Shown: positions 7,440-18,293, numbered from the stretch's first letter. The stretch is 64,000 bases of DNA from an uncultured Croceitalea sp. (GCA_947503285.1 CANNDD010000001.1:248001-312000); one strand, 5' to 3'. Numbers and translations are program-made. Notes: generated by a model from the letters alone, not told the origin.

Positions 7440-10190
7440 TTATTTCAATGTTTTCTTCACGGCGACCTCTTGGAAGGCCTCAACAACATCACCTACCCTG
7501 ATATCGTTATAATTTTTGACCTGCAATCCGCAGTCATACCCTTTCGAAACTTCTTTGACATCATCTTTAAAACGTTTTAATGAAGCGAGTTCACCGGTAA
7601 AGATGACCACCCCATCACGTATTAACCTGATTTGCGAGTTTCTGAAAATCTTTCCGGTCGTCACCATACAACCTGCAATGGTTCCAATCTTCGAAATTTT
7701 AAAGGTTTCCCGAATTTCTGCAGTACCCGTAATCTCTTCTTTCATTTCTGGGGACAACATACCTTCCATCGCATCTTTCAAGTCATTGATGGCATCATAG
7801 ATAATGGAATACATCCTGATATCAATTTCCTCCTTATCCGCGATATCACGGGCATTACCCATTGGCCTAACATTAAAGCCGATAATAATGGCATCTGAAG
7901 CGCTGGCCAACAACACATCAGACTCCGTGATGGCACCCACACCTTTATGGATGATATTCACTTGAATCTCGTCTGTGGACAATTTCTGGAAAGAGTCCGT
8001 CAGGGCCTCTACCGAACCATCGACATCACCTTTCAATATGATGTTCAATTCTTGGAAATCACCAAGGGCGATACGCCTTCCAATCTCATCCAACGTAATA
8101 TGGCGCTGCGTACGAACGGATTGTTCCCGTTGCAACTGCGAACGTTTTGCGGCTATCTGTTTGGCTTCTTTCTCATCGTCCAACACATTGAATTTATCCC
8201 CTGCTTGCGGCGCACCATCAAGACCTAGAATTGAAATCGGCGTCGCCGGACCTGCCTTTTTAATATTCTTGCCCCGCTCATCTTGCATGGCCTTCACCTT
8301 ACCGCTACAGGTACCTGCAAGAACATAGTCCCCGATTTTAAGGGTACCGGCCTGTACCAATATCGTACTTACATAACCACGTCCTTTGTCTAAAAATGCT
8401 TCGACTACGGTTCCATTGGCCAATTTATCAGGGTTGGCCTTTAACTCTAACAATTCAGCTTCGAGCAATACTTTTTCCAACAGGTCTTTTACACCCTGTC
8501 CGGTTTTGGCCGAAATATCATGTGACTGAATCTTACCTCCCCAGTCTTCGACCAATAGGTTCATTTGCGCCAAGCCTTCCTTAATTTTATCAGGATTTGC
8601 CGTTGGCCTATCTATTTTGTTGATCGCAAAAACCAAAGGCACCCCAGCGGCCTGGGCATGGCTTATCGCCTCTTTGGTCTGTGGCATAATATCATCATCG
8701 GCGGCAATTACGATAATCGCAATATCGGTTACCTGCGCACCACGTGCCCTCATCGCCGTAAATGCCTCGTGACCCGGTGTATCTAAAAAGGTGATTTTCT
8801 GACCACTTTCCAAGGTTACCCCATAGGCCCCGATATGCTGTGTTATACCACCGCTTTCACCTGCGATAACGTTTTCTTCCCTAATGTAATCAAGTAATGA
8901 GGTCTTACCATGGTCAACATGCCCCATAACCGTAACGATCGGTGCCCTCGATTTCAAATCTTCAGGACTATCTTCATCAACCTCTATTGCTTCTTCAATA
9001 TCCGCCGTCACAAATTCAACCTCGTAACCAAATTCATCGGCAACAATGGAAAGGGTTTCGGCATCCAACCGTTGGTTCATGGTAACCATCATACCCAAAG
9101 ACATACATGCAGAGATAATTTGGGTGGTCGAGACATCCATCATGGTAGCGACCTCGTTTACCGTAACGAATTCGGTAACTTTAAGCAATTTGCTTTCCAG
9201 TTCTTGTTGCTCTAGATCTTTTTCGGTCTGTTGACGGTGCTGATCCCTTTTCTCCCTTCTATATTTCGCGCCTTTACCTTTGTTGGACTTCCCTTGAAGT
9301 TTCTCTAGGGTCTCCCTGACCTGTTTTTGTACTTCTTCTTCGGTAGGCTCTACCTTTGGGGTATTGGGGCGTTGCCCTCCCCTTCGATTACCGACCTGAC
9401 CTCTTCCCCTTGGTCCGTTTGCACCTGGCTTACCACCTGTATTGCTTACGATCCTTCGTCGTCGTTTTTTACGATCTGTAGCGGAGCCCGCAGCATCTTT
9501 TTTAGCTTCTTCCTTTTTCTTCTTGGGTTTATCGAACTTGCTCAAGTCGATTTTATCACCGGTAATTTTCGGACCGCTAAGTTTTTGGTACTTGGTCGTT
9601 ATGGCCTCTGGTTCTGATGGTGCTTCTTCCACAGCTTTAACAGGCTGGGTTTTGGCAGTAGGCTCTTTTTTGGCCTCCTCATCTTTCTTACTGACCTCTT
9701 TTACTACTTCTGGGGCAACTTCCTTTGAAGCTTCAGGTTGTACCTCTGGCGTTTTTTCAGTGGCTGCTGTTTCTTTGGCAGCCTCCTCTTTAACAACTTC
9801 GTTCTCTTTGGCTACTGGGGCCTTTTTGTCCAAATCAATCTTACCGACGGTTTTTGGTCCAGAAAGCTCCACTTTTCCTTTGATAACCTCTGTGGCGGCT
9901 TGTCTTTTCTCCCTAGCCAATCGTCGCTCTTCTTGCTCGCGCTCCATTTGAAGCCTAAGCTCTTCCTTTTCTTTTAATTTTTCTTCTGCGACCTCCTTTG
10001 ATGCAACCTTTTTACTTTTATCTGTTTGAAATTCATCCAACAGCACTTGATATACCTCATCAGATATTTTGGTGGTAGGCCTAGCCTCGATGTCATGCCC
10101 TTGTGACACCAGATGGTCTACCGCCCTATCTAGCGAGATATTCAATTCTCTTAGAACTTTGTTTAATCGTATTGTTGGGTTTCCTGCCAT
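7440..10190 (-). CDS. infB: Translation initiation factor IF-2
   Basis: A 916-residue GTPase that delivers initiator tRNA to the 30S subunit and promotes subunit joining. The start, [15 protein letters not shown], is the IF-2 N-terminal domain. A long Lys/Glu/Ala-rich low-complexity region and basic stretch follow to about residue 340, as usual for long bacterial IF-2. The G domain shows GHVDHGKTS (G1, about residue 420), DTPGHEAF (G3) and NKID (G4), then domains 2-4 to the end. It is the last gene of rimP-nusA-infB, 43 bases after nusA, and ends at the bidirectional terminator. Confidence 0.98.
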   Translation of the reverse strand: MAGNPTIRLNKVLRELNISLDRAVDHLVSQGHDIEARPTTKISDEVYQVLLDEFQTDKSKKVASKEVAEEKLKEKEELRLQMEREQEERRLAREKRQAATEVIKGKVELSGPKTVGKIDLDKKAPVAKENEVVKEEAAKETAATEKTPEVQPEASKEVAPEVVKEVSKKDEEAKKEPTAKTQPVKAVEEAPSEPEAITTKYQKLSGPKITGDKIDLSKFDKPKKKKEEAKKDAAGSATDRKKRRRRIVSNTGGKPGANGPRGRGQVGNRRGGQRPNTPKVEPTEEEVQKQVRETLEKLQGKSNKGKGAKYRREKRDQHRQQTEKDLEQQELESKLLKVTEFVTVNEVATMMDVSTTQIISACMSLGMMVTMNQRLDAETLSIVADEFGYEVEFVTADIEEAIEVDEDSPEDLKSRAPIVTVMGHVDHGKTSLLDYIREENVIAGESGGITQHIGAYGVTLESGQKITFLDTPGHEAFTAMRARGAQVTDIAIIVIAADDDIMPQTKEAISHAQAAGVPLVFAINKIDRPTANPDKIKEGLAQMNLLVEDWGGKIQSHDISAKTGQGVKDLLEKVLLEAELLELKANPDKLANGTVVEAFLDKGRGYVSTILVQAGTLKIGDYVLAGTCSGKVKAMQDERGKNIKKAGPATPISILGLDGAPQAGDKFNVLDDEKEAKQIAAKRSQLQREQSVRTQRHITLDEIGRRIALGDFQELNIILKGDVDGSVEALTDSFQKLSTDEIQVNIIHKGVGAITESDVLLASASDAIIIGFNVRPMGNARDIADKEEIDIRMYSIIYDAINDLKDAMEGMLSPEMKEEITGTAEIRETFKISKIGTIAGCMVTTGKIFRNSQIRLIRDGVVIFTGELASLKRFKDDVKEVSKGYDCGLQVKNYNDIRVGDVVEAFQEVAVKKTLK

Positions 10191-10233
10191 AAAAACTTTG
10201 CTATCCCTTTAAATTTCGGTGCTAATATATAGT

Positions 10234-11466
10234 TTAATCTTCAAATTCTTCTTTTAGAATGCGAACCACTTCATTTACGGTTTCTTCTTCTAAATCAGTT
10301 CGTTTAATCAAATCTGCCGCATCTTGCTCTAAAACACTTCGCGCGGTATCGAGACCTATTTTCTTGAACTCTTCAATAATCCAAGCATCTATCTCATCTG
10401 AAAACTCCGTTAATTCCACATCTTCTTCAACGCCTTCCCTGAAAACATCTATCTCATAACCAGTCAATTGACCTGCTAATCGTATATTATGCCCCCCACG
10501 ACCGATAGCTTTTGAAACTTCTTCGGGTTTCAAATATACCTGGGCCGTCATCTTTTCGTCATTCAGTTTTACCGATGAGACACGCGCGGGGCTTAAAGCC
10601 CTTGTCACCATTAATTGCGGGTTATTGGTCCAATTAATGACATCGATATTTTCATTGCCCAATTCTCGAACGATACCGTGTATTCGAGACCCCTTCATAC
10701 CCACACAGGCACCGACGGGGTCGATACGGTCATCATAGGAGTCTACGGCTACTTTTGCCTTTTCGCCAGGTATACGAACGGCTTTTTTAATAGTGATCAG
10801 CCCATCGAAAACCTCGGGTATTTCTTGAAAGAACAATTGTTCTAAAAACTTGGGCGCCGTTCTTGACATAATGATGGTGGGCTTATTGCCCTTTAACTCC
10901 ACACTTTCGATAATACCTCGAACATTATCACCTTTTCTAAAGAAATCAGAAGGTATTTGGCGTTCTTTGGGCATGATGATCTCATTACCCTCATCGTCTA
11001 ATAAGATGATCGCTTTATGTCTTATGTGATGTACCTCAGCCGTATAGATTTCACCTTCCAAATCTTTAAATTGCTTGTAGATGGTGGTATTGTCATGTTC
11101 GTGGATTTTAGAGATCAGATTTTGACGTAAGGCTAAAATGGCCCTACGGCCTAAGTCCATCAATTTTACTTCTTCTGATACATCTTCGCCAACCTCAAAA
11201 TCCGGCTCGATTTTTCTGGCTTCCGATAATGATATCTCCTCATTGGGTTCTTCTACCTCTCCATCTTCAACAACGATACGGTTTCTCCAAATCTCTAAAT
11301 CACCCTTATCCGGATTGATAATAATATCGAAATTATCATCAGAACCAAATTTCTTTTTTAGGGCATTTCGAAATACATCTTCCAAAATTGCCATTAAGGT
11401 CACCCTATCAATAAACTTATCATCCTTGAATTCTGAAAAGGATTCAATAAGCGCCATGTTTTCCAT
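10234..11466 (-). CDS. nusA: Transcription termination/antitermination factor NusA
   Basis: A 410-residue NusA: N-terminal RNA polymerase-binding domain (ALIESFSEFKDDK), S1 domain around residues 130-200, and two KH domains, including the GMKGSRIHGIVRELG and AIGRGGHNIRLAGQLTGYEI segments. It lacks the C-terminal acidic repeats of Escherichia coli NusA, as usual outside Gammaproteobacteria. It controls pausing, termination and antitermination. The start is the ATG at 11466; an in-frame ATG three codons on is possible. It sits 12 bases after rimP. Confidence 0.97.
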   Translation of the reverse strand: MENMALIESFSEFKDDKFIDRVTLMAILEDVFRNALKKKFGSDDNFDIIINPDKGDLEIWRNRIVVEDGEVEEPNEEISLSEARKIEPDFEVGEDVSEEVKLMDLGRRAILALRQNLISKIHEHDNTTIYKQFKDLEGEIYTAEVHHIRHKAIILLDDEGNEIIMPKERQIPSDFFRKGDNVRGIIESVELKGNKPTIIMSRTAPKFLEQLFFQEIPEVFDGLITIKKAVRIPGEKAKVAVDSYDDRIDPVGACVGMKGSRIHGIVRELGNENIDVINWTNNPQLMVTRALSPARVSSVKLNDEKMTAQVYLKPEEVSKAIGRGGHNIRLAGQLTGYEIDVFREGVEEDVELTEFSDEIDAWIIEEFKKIGLDTARSVLEQDAADLIKRTDLEEETVNEVVRILKEEFED

Positions 11467-11478
11467 CGTGGTCTACAT

Positions 11479-11940
11479 TTAAAATTTTAATACAACTTTT
11501 GCTTCTTTAATATCAGAAAAAGCAATTTCCTGTTTTTTCTGAACCGTATGCTTTCCTTTACCTACTGGTTTGGGCTCCCTGGCCTTCCACTCTAACGTAA
11601 TGGCTTCTTGATTGCTCGAGGTCAAGTTACCTTCAATAGTTTCACTTACCGTTTTCACCTCTAATTTCCTACCTATATTCTTTTGGTACTGCCGCGGCAA
11701 TACCAAGGGTGTTGTAGCACCTGCAGAGGCTACCTCAAGTGAAAAATCTTGTTCTTCACGGTCTAAATTATGCTCAATGGCCCGGCTGATGTCCATACAA
11801 TCTTGAAGGCTTACACCGTTGTCGCCATCCAACACAATATTGATCTTGTTACCGACACCTATGGTAAAATCAATCAAAAACAAGTCTTCGCGTTGCCCTA
11901 AGGCATGAGTCAGTAACCCGGTAACTTTTTCCTTAAACAT
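11479..11940 (-). CDS. rimP: Ribosome maturation factor RimP
   Basis: A 153-residue RimP needed for 30S maturation. Recognisable parts are [34 protein letters not shown] and [14 protein letters not shown], the last a variant of the family's EVSSPG-type motif. The start is the ATG at 11940 (MFKEKV). The frame extends upstream to 11988, but only through a TTG codon and residues unlike RimP, so I reject that extension. It is the first gene of the rimP-nusA-infB operon, an order widely conserved in bacteria. Confidence 0.95.
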   Translation of the reverse strand: MFKEKVTGLLTHALGQREDLFLIDFTIGVGNKINIVLDGDNGVSLQDCMDISRAIEHNLDREEQDFSLEVASAGATTPLVLPRQYQKNIGRKLEVKTVSETIEGNLTSSNQEAITLEWKAREPKPVGKGKHTVQKKQEIAFSDIKEAKVVLKF

Positions 11941-12057
11941 GCAAAAACAATCTTTTATCCCTTCACGAATCAATATACATATCCACAAAAATCAGTGCCA
12001 ACAGTGCTTCGGCAATACATTTAAAAAAATGCCTTTCGACAAGTTTCACTAATAAAA

Positions 12058-12078
12058 GAGGGGACTCGAAGTCCCCTC
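12058..12078 (-). terminator. Hairpin terminator downstream of tRNA-Gln
   Basis: A perfect 9-bp stem GAGGGGACT / AGTCCCCTC with loop CGA. Read on the minus strand it is followed by CTTTTATTAG, so it probably ends the tRNA-Gln transcript, whose 3' end lies about 107 bases upstream. Confidence 0.65.
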
Positions 12079-12184
12079 ATGAATACTTATATCCGTTCAG
12101 TGTTGCAAATATACGATAATTCTATAGTTTGCAAAATCAAGGTTAAACAAAAAATCCCAATCAAAATGACCGGAATTTTTTTTG

Positions 12185-12256
12185 TTGGCCCACTAGGACT
12201 CGAACCTAGAACGACTGGACCAAAACCAGCTGTGTTGCCAATTACACCATGGGCCA
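12185..12256 (-). tRNA. tRNA-Gln (anticodon TTG)
   Basis: 72 bases. Acceptor stem TGGCCCA pairs with TGGGCCA, with discriminator A. The anticodon loop TTTTGGT carries TTG at positions 34-36, and the T arm contains GGTTCGAGTCC. The terminal CCA is not encoded, as usual in Bacteroidota. Confidence 0.95.
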
Positions 12257-12423
12257 TTACCTTTAAGAGCGTGCAAATTTAAAACAAACTTTTATATCGC
12301 CAAATAAAAATGGTTACAATCGAACAAAACAATCGAAAATGACCTGTTAAAGGTTTTAGAAAAATGGGTTTGCTTCTCTATTTTATTTGGTAAATTCGCC
12401 CCGATTGGTAAAGCACAAATTTC

Positions 12424-15400
12424 ATGTTTGCGAAAGATTTTCAAAAATGGGACACTATATTAGGATGGGTGTCCTTCTCCATTGCCTTGATAACCTATCT
12501 CATTACCGTAGAACCCACCGGAAGTTTTTGGGATGCTGGTGAATATATCACGACCTCAGCCAATCTTCAGGTAGGCCACCCACCGGGAGCACCCCTACTG
12601 CAAATGATCGGGGCATTTTTTGCCATGTTCGCATTTGAAAACACGCAAATTGCGCGAATGGTGAATACGGTTTCAGTAGTGTCAAGTGCCTTTACCGTTT
12701 TGTTTATGTTTTGGACCATCACCAACCTCACTAAAAAATTGGTCGTCAAAAAAGACAACCTATCAAACCATAAGGCCCTGGCGATTTTTGGTAGTGGCCT
12801 CGTAGGTGCCCTGGCATTCACCTTTTCTGATAGTTTTTGGTTCAACGCCGTTGAAACGGAGGTCTATGCCATGGCAAGTCTTATAATGGCCTTGTTATTA
12901 TGGATGGGGCTCAAATGGACCGACAGTTTGGAGGATAATCGCGGTAACAAATGGTTATTGTTGATATGTTTTGTTATCGGTCTGACCTTTGGTATCCAAT
13001 TTATGGGATTCTTGGCGATTCCCTCCATCGGATTGTTGTACTACTTTAAAAAATATAAAAAGACCACGGTCAAAAATTTCATTATTGCCAATGCCATTGT
13101 AATCGGTTTATTAATGTTGGTTTATAAATTTTCACTGACCTATATTCTAAAATTGTTCGGGTGGAGTGAAGTGTTCTTCATTAACGAAATTGGACTTCCC
13201 TTCAATTCTGGAACCATAATCATGGGGTTGATCTTCGTAGCCGTTTTCTACTTTGCATTACGATATACCAGAAAAAACAATTACTATCACGCCAACACTA
13301 TCGTGTTGTGCTTTATGTTCTTGATCCTTGGTTTTTCATCATGGCTGATGTTGCCCATACGGGCCAATTCACAAACCGTGGTCAATGAGAATAATCCTGA
13401 AGACGCAAGATCTTTATTGGCGTATTACAACAGGGAACAGTACCCTGGTGTTGAGAGCCCCTTTTATGGAGCCTATTATTCAAATACCTTCGCAGGCCCG
13501 GGAGACGATATTGATGATAAGCCCAAATATGAAAAGGACGAAAAATTGGGCAAATATGTTATCGTCAATAATTATAAGGATGCCATGCAAGGGCCCAACG
13601 AAAAGCATGTTGGCTTTTTACCCCGTTTATGGAGTGAACAGCATGCCGAAAATTACATGCGCTATTTTGGACGACTTGACTTTAAAATCAAGTCAGAGTA
13701 CATCTCTGAGACCCAATTACGGGATGCCGTGACCCAATTCAAACAAATGGATGCCGCCGGCGAGATCGGAACCGACCAATACATTCAGTTTTTTAGGGAA
13801 TTTGGGGACTATATAGATGTATTGCCCCCCACCCTGACGGACAATATCAAATACATGTTCGAATTTCAATTTGGTTACATGTACATGCGGTATTTCATGT
13901 GGAATTTTGTGGGTAGGCAAAATGATGTGCAAGGACGCTACGACGAGAACGGGCATTGGCTTAGTGGCATCAATGCCATTGATAACATTCGATTGGGCAG
14001 TCAAGAAAACCTACCCACTGATGTTCTAAACAACAAGGCACGTAACACTTACTTTTTTCTACCACTGCTTTTAGGGATCATCGGTATTGTATTTTTGATA
14101 GCCCGCAACCCAAAACTTTTCTGGGTACTTTTTGTATTTTTCATGTTCACCGGTATTGCGATTCAATTCTACACCAATCCGTATGTTTTTCAACCACGTG
14201 AACGTGATTATTCCCTCGTTGGCTCTTTTTACATTTTTGCCCTTTGGATCGGCCTTGGGGTCTATGGTTTATTTGACGAAGTAAAAAAACTATTGAAGCC
14301 TAGATTAGCGGCACCTGTCGTTACGGTTTTATGTTTGGCAGCCGTTCCGTTTCTAATGGCATTTCAAAACTGGGATGACCATGACCGGTCTGGCCGGTAT
14401 ACCGCTAGATCTACCGCAAAAGCTTATTTAGACTCTTGTCAAGAAGATGTAGGGGCCATTCTGTTCACCATTGGTGATAACGATACTTTTCCCCTTTGGT
14501 ATGCCCAAGATATTGAAGGGCATCGTACAGATGTTCGCATTGTTAACACGAGCCTTTTTGCAACGGATTGGTATATCGATCAAATGAAACGAAAAGCATA
14601 TGAAAGCGATCCCATACCCTCACAATTGACCCATGACAAATACCGATATGGCACTCGAGATGCCGTATATTATCAAGCAATCACGGAAAGTCGATGGAAT
14701 ATCAAAGACTTTATGAACTGGATCGGGAGCGATAAACCCCAAACCAAGTTCAAACATTTATTCGAGAAACAGGGGCGTGATATCAGCGCCTATCCGAAGA
14801 GCACCCAAGAAATAGTATATTACCCAACCAATAAAATTCGAGTACCCGTAAATAAGAAAAACGTATTGGAAAGCGGACTGGTGAAACCAGAGGACCAAGA
14901 TTTGATTTTAGATTATATTGATATCGATCTTCCTCAGAGTGCATTGCCAAAAAATCGTATCCTCATGCTTGATATCATCGCGAATAACGATTGGAAACGC
15001 CCCATCTACTTTTCAGGTGGAAGTTTCGACAAAGCGGAATATATCTGGATGAAAGAATACCTTCAACTAGATGGTCTGGTCTATAAGCTGGTTCCTATAA
15101 AGACCGAAAATGAAAGTCCCTATGAAATGGGAAGGATAGATACCGACCTCATGTATGGCATCGTTAAAAAATGGGAATGGGGCAATGCCTCAAGTGCCGA
15201 CATCTATCATGATCCGCAAACTCGCTCACAAGGATTGTCATTTCGAGGTAATCTAGCCCGATTGATGGAACAACTCATAGAAGAAAACGAGATAGAAAAA
15301 GCAAAAGACGTCATTACCATCGCCATGACGAATATGCCTTTTGAACATTTTGGTTTTTATGCTTTTGTCGAACCGTTTGTAGATGGTTATTACAAGGTCG

Positions 15401-15771
15401 GTGAGCAGCAAAAGGCAAGGGATCTTTTTGAAAAGTTGAAAACCGTTTATCAAGAACGGTTGAGCTATTATGCAGGCATACCTCGGAATGAGCAATATGA
15501 TAAACTTGAGAATATTTTGACCGAAATGGAGGCCTATCGAAGAAACATAGATATTTTAATCAGAAATCAAGATAGGGAATTAGCGGAAAAAGAAACGCTT
15601 ATTTTTAATGAATACATTGATAAATTCTCACAGTTCATTGGTGAGGAAGATCAAGAATATTTGAGTGAACCGAGAGCAATAGACCCAGACCTACAAGACT
15701 CTATGGTCATAGACAGTATACCATTGGATACCATAACCGCGGTTCAAGATGCGGTTTCGGTGGAAGAATAA
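12424..15771 (+). CDS. DUF2723 / TMEM260-type membrane glycosyltransferase
   Basis: A 1115-residue protein. The N-terminal half has about a dozen membrane segments; a large soluble C-terminal part follows from about residue 640. The first extramembrane loop has the motif SFWDAGEYI, placing an Asp-Glu pair where GT-C fold transferases keep their catalytic acid. The family (DUF2723, often annotated glycosyltransferase family 117) includes human TMEM260, a protein O-mannosyltransferase, so transfer of a sugar from a lipid donor to exported protein is a reasonable inference; substrate and sugar are unknown. Periplasmic O-glycosylation is known in Bacteroidota. A possible promoter is TTTG 12370-12373 and TAAATTCG 12392-12399 (one mismatch). 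The gene is monocistronic. Confidence 0.85.
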   Translation: MFAKDFQKWDTILGWVSFSIALITYLITVEPTGSFWDAGEYITTSANLQVGHPPGAPLLQMIGAFFAMFAFENTQIARMVNTVSVVSSAFTVLFMFWTITNLTKKLVVKKDNLSNHKALAIFGSGLVGALAFTFSDSFWFNAVETEVYAMASLIMALLLWMGLKWTDSLEDNRGNKWLLLICFVIGLTFGIQFMGFLAIPSIGLLYYFKKYKKTTVKNFIIANAIVIGLLMLVYKFSLTYILKLFGWSEVFFINEIGLPFNSGTIIMGLIFVAVFYFALRYTRKNNYYHANTIVLCFMFLILGFSSWLMLPIRANSQTVVNENNPEDARSLLAYYNREQYPGVESPFYGAYYSNTFAGPGDDIDDKPKYEKDEKLGKYVIVNNYKDAMQGPNEKHVGFLPRLWSEQHAENYMRYFGRLDFKIKSEYISETQLRDAVTQFKQMDAAGEIGTDQYIQFFREFGDYIDVLPPTLTDNIKYMFEFQFGYMYMRYFMWNFVGRQNDVQGRYDENGHWLSGINAIDNIRLGSQENLPTDVLNNKARNTYFFLPLLLGIIGIVFLIARNPKLFWVLFVFFMFTGIAIQFYTNPYVFQPRERDYSLVGSFYIFALWIGLGVYGLFDEVKKLLKPRLAAPVVTVLCLAAVPFLMAFQNWDDHDRSGRYTARSTAKAYLDSCQEDVGAILFTIGDNDTFPLWYAQDIEGHRTDVRIVNTSLFATDWYIDQMKRKAYESDPIPSQLTHDKYRYGTRDAVYYQAITESRWNIKDFMNWIGSDKPQTKFKHLFEKQGRDISAYPKSTQEIVYYPTNKIRVPVNKKNVLESGLVKPEDQDLILDYIDIDLPQSALPKNRILMLDIIANNDWKRPIYFSGGSFDKAEYIWMKEYLQLDGLVYKLVPIKTENESPYEMGRIDTDLMYGIVKKWEWGNASSADIYHDPQTRSQGLSFRGNLARLMEQLIEENEIEKAKDVITIAMTNMPFEHFGFYAFVEPFVDGYYKVGEQQKARDLFEKLKTVYQERLSYYAGIPRNEQYDKLENILTEMEAYRRNIDILIRNQDRELAEKETLIFNEYIDKFSQFIGEEDQEYLSEPRAIDPDLQDSMVIDSIPLDTITAVQDAVSVEE

Positions 15772-15847
15772 GTGTAGGGAAACACTTGAAACCTAGGTAA
15801 TACTAGTGTCATTGAAATCGAAAATCAAGGAATTAAAAAGTTTATAT

Positions 15848-16144
15848 TCAGGTATACTCGTTGAGTATGCCAATCAAGGTATTGGCATCTTGCTCCCCAC
15901 TTTGGCGCCATACCATCTCCCCTTTTTTGTAGATCATAAGGGTAGGTAGCCCCTTAATTCGAAGGGCTTGTGAAAGTTCTTTGTTTTTATCAACGTCTAT
16001 TTTAATGACCTTCCCTTTATCACCAAGCGCGGCCGCGACGTCTCGCAACACGGGATGCATTGAAGTGGACTGTTCGTTCCAATCGGCATAGAAGTCTAAC
16101 AATACCGGAATGTGCAAATCTATAAGTTCACCAAATTTTGACAT
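15848..16144 (-). CDS. Thioredoxin-fold protein lacking the catalytic cysteines
   Basis: A 98-residue protein with a full thioredoxin fold by pattern: VLLDFYADW, then IKIDVDKN, the conserved cis-proline segment LRIKGLPTLMIYKKGE, and a final helix. Where thioredoxin has WCGPC the sequence reads WNEQS followed by TSM (codons near 16064-16081), so both redox cysteines are absent and the protein contains no cysteine at all. It cannot act as a classical disulfide reductase; a binding or chaperone role is more likely. The start is the ATG at 16144; upstream extension to 16165 would use TTG. It stands alone between convergent and same-strand neighbours. Confidence 0.85.
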   Translation of the reverse strand: MSKFGELIDLHIPVLLDFYADWNEQSTSMHPVLRDVAAALGDKGKVIKIDVDKNKELSQALRIKGLPTLMIYKKGEMVWRQSGEQDANTLIGILNEYT

Positions 16145-16235
16145 GGTAACATGGTTATTTAACAACTCAAAAGTAAGAAAAATTGTTAAAATGGTGCATT
16201 GTGTATTCCCTGCAGGCTACTGATTTAGGTTAAAT

Positions 16236-17462
16236 TCAAGTTAAACCTTTCTTTTTTAAGGTAATTACCGAAATTTCGGGCCAAATACCGACCCTACCAG
16301 GGTAACCTATAAAACCAAAGCCCCTGTTCACATTAATATACTGGCCCAATTCTTTATAAATGCCTGCCCAATATTTATAACGCCATTTCACTGGGCTCCA
16401 TTTCACCCAACCTGGTATCTCGATGCCAAACTGCATACCATGGGTATGCCCACTCAAGGTCAAATGAAAATGATAATCGTCGTTGATGACCACATCTTCC
16501 CAATGTGACGGATCATGACTCATTAAAATTTTAAAATCATCCTTTGAAATACCTACTTTGGCACGATTTAAGTCCCCTGCTTTTTTGAAACTGCCCCTAC
16601 CCCAATTTTCAACTCCGACCAGGGCAATCTTGTCATTGCCCTTTGTTAAATAGCGATGGGAGTCCAACAACAGATCAAACCCCATTTCTTTTTGCATCGT
16701 TTTTAAATCCTCAAGATTTTGTTTTTTCCCTTGTTCCGTGTCCCATGATACATAATCACCGTAGTCATGGTTGCCGAGAATCGAGTACTTTCCATCTTTT
16801 GCCTGTAATTGTGCAAACAAATCAGTCCAAGGTCTCATCTCTTCCGCCTTGTTGTTGACCATATCACCTGTAAACAAGATAACATCGCTTTTCTGGCTAT
16901 TGATCAGCTCAATACCATAGGCCACCTTCTTGCGATCATCAAAACTGCCGCTATGCACATCAGAAATTTGTGTAATTTGATATCCATCAAAGGCCTCAGG
17001 CAAATCATCGAACTCCAATTCATACCTCAATACCTTATAGTTGTATTTACCTTTGTACATGCCCAGCAACAGGGCCCCAAAGGGTAATGCAGCTATGCCT
17101 AACGCAATTGCGCTCAAAAACCTTCTTCTTGAGGGAATACTGAATTCTTTTTCAGTGCCAAAAACTTTTTGGTAAGCACCCACGAACAATCTGAAGATGT
17201 CTTCACCGAATAAAAAGATGATGGTAATCAACTGAAAAGACAACATGGCCAATAAAAATCCGAAAGCGTAACTTTTAGGCCTACTTAGTACCCTGCCCTC
17301 ATCCGTACCCATGAACTGATATAGGAAATTACCAATGACCGCTAGGGAAAGTAAGATAAAAAGGTACTGTAACCAAGGGTATCTTGATACCGTCTTTACA
17401 GCCTGTAGGGCATAAAAACCCAGAACGGAGTAAATGAAAAGAAAGATGATCCAACGAAGCAT
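16236..17462 (-). CDS. Membrane-anchored calcineurin-like metallophosphoesterase
   Basis: A 408-residue protein. About four hydrophobic segments fill residues 1-130, and a phosphoesterase domain follows with all metal-binding motifs: QISDVHSG (DxH), FTGDMVN (GD), LGNHDYGDY (GNHD), MSHDPSHW and LSGHTHGMQFG (GHTH). The layout resembles the YkuE/YaeI group of membrane phosphoesterases, some of which act on lipid-linked substrates such as UDP-diacylglucosamine; the substrate here cannot be told. The stop lies about 90 bases from the thioredoxin-fold gene on the same strand. The start is the ATG at 17462. Confidence 0.9.
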   Translation of the reverse strand: MLRWIIFLFIYSVLGFYALQAVKTVSRYPWLQYLFILLSLAVIGNFLYQFMGTDEGRVLSRPKSYAFGFLLAMLSFQLITIIFLFGEDIFRLFVGAYQKVFGTEKEFSIPSRRRFLSAIALGIAALPFGALLLGMYKGKYNYKVLRYELEFDDLPEAFDGYQITQISDVHSGSFDDRKKVAYGIELINSQKSDVILFTGDMVNNKAEEMRPWTDLFAQLQAKDGKYSILGNHDYGDYVSWDTEQGKKQNLEDLKTMQKEMGFDLLLDSHRYLTKGNDKIALVGVENWGRGSFKKAGDLNRAKVGISKDDFKILMSHDPSHWEDVVINDDYHFHLTLSGHTHGMQFGIEIPGWVKWSPVKWRYKYWAGIYKELGQYINVNRGFGFIGYPGRVGIWPEISVITLKKKGLT

Positions 17463-17515
17463 AGTAGTTTTTTACAAATTTATTCCTTTAAAACCTTATA
17501 CCGGTTTTTTGATTT

Positions 17516-18238
17516 TTATTTAACGAATCGTACAAGTTGACGAACGGTTTGCTCATTTGTGACCGCTACTTGGCTTTCTACCAAATGCTTTTGCGAATTC
17601 ATTGAAATCTTGTGTTCGATGTCAACGGTATTCGTGAACGTAGTGCCCGAAAAGTGGATTACCTCAAAATCTGCCTTCATGAAATCTACGATGTTTTCAA
17701 TACGAATACCCCCACCGGGCATTATCTTGATTTTAGTGCTTTTGGCCTTGAGTCGCTTAAGCAGAGTAATTCCCTGTGACGCCGTGGCCTGTTGCCCTGA
17801 GGTCAAAATAGTATTTACACCCATATCTTCCAATTGCAAAAGGGAGGTCTCAGGGTTGGCAACCCAATCAAAAGCCCTATGAAAGGTAAAATGCAATGAT
17901 CCGGTCTGTCCTATCATTATTTTCATTCGTTCCATGTCAAGGGTATGATCTCGGTTTAAAATTCCTGAGACAATACCTTCGACACCCATCTCCCTGCAAA
18001 AGCGAATATCGTTCAACATCACTTCGAATTCAGTTTCAGAATACACAAAGTGACCGCTTCTCGGTCGTATCAAGACATGAATGGGAATCGAAACTTCTTG
18101 TTTGACCAATTGAATAAGCCCATGTGAGGGGGTAACACCCCCTACACCCAAGGCAACACATAGTTCAATTCTATCAGCACCGGCCCTTTCGGCATTAATG
18201 GCCGATTCTAAAGAATTACAGCAAACCTCTATCAACAT
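17516..18238 (-). CDS. cutC: CutC family protein
   Basis: A 240-residue TIM-barrel protein. The N-terminus MLIEVCCNS followed by A..AGADRIELC and IPIHVLIRPRSG, and a later IMPGGGIRIEN, is the CutC signature. CutC was linked to copper homeostasis in E. coli, but that role is disputed and the biochemical activity is uncertain. I use the ATG at 18238, because family members begin with this motif; an ATG nine codons upstream (18265) is also possible. It is divergent from the aspartylglucosaminidase gene, sharing a short intergenic region of 29-55 bases depending on the start. Confidence 0.92.
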   Translation of the reverse strand: MLIEVCCNSLESAINAERAGADRIELCVALGVGGVTPSHGLIQLVKQEVSIPIHVLIRPRSGHFVYSETEFEVMLNDIRFCREMGVEGIVSGILNRDHTLDMERMKIMIGQTGSLHFTFHRAFDWVANPETSLLQLEDMGVNTILTSGQQATASQGITLLKRLKAKSTKIKIMPGGGIRIENIVDFMKADFEVIHFSGTTFTNTVDIEHKISMNSQKHLVESQVAVTNEQTVRQLVRFVK

Positions 18239-18293
18239 ATTGTTATCTTTAGTTAAAGAACCCATTTAAAGTTTAAAAATAAACAACCCAAAC

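Noticed and set aside
9442-9951. 169-codon plus-strand frame opposite infB
   Set aside because: Low-complexity Ser/Ala/Leu composition mirrors the Lys/Glu-rich linker of IF-2; it is a shadow.
11941-11988. Longer RimP starting at 11988
   Set aside because: The start would be TTG and the added residues do not look like the RimP N-terminus, which begins at the ATG at 11940.
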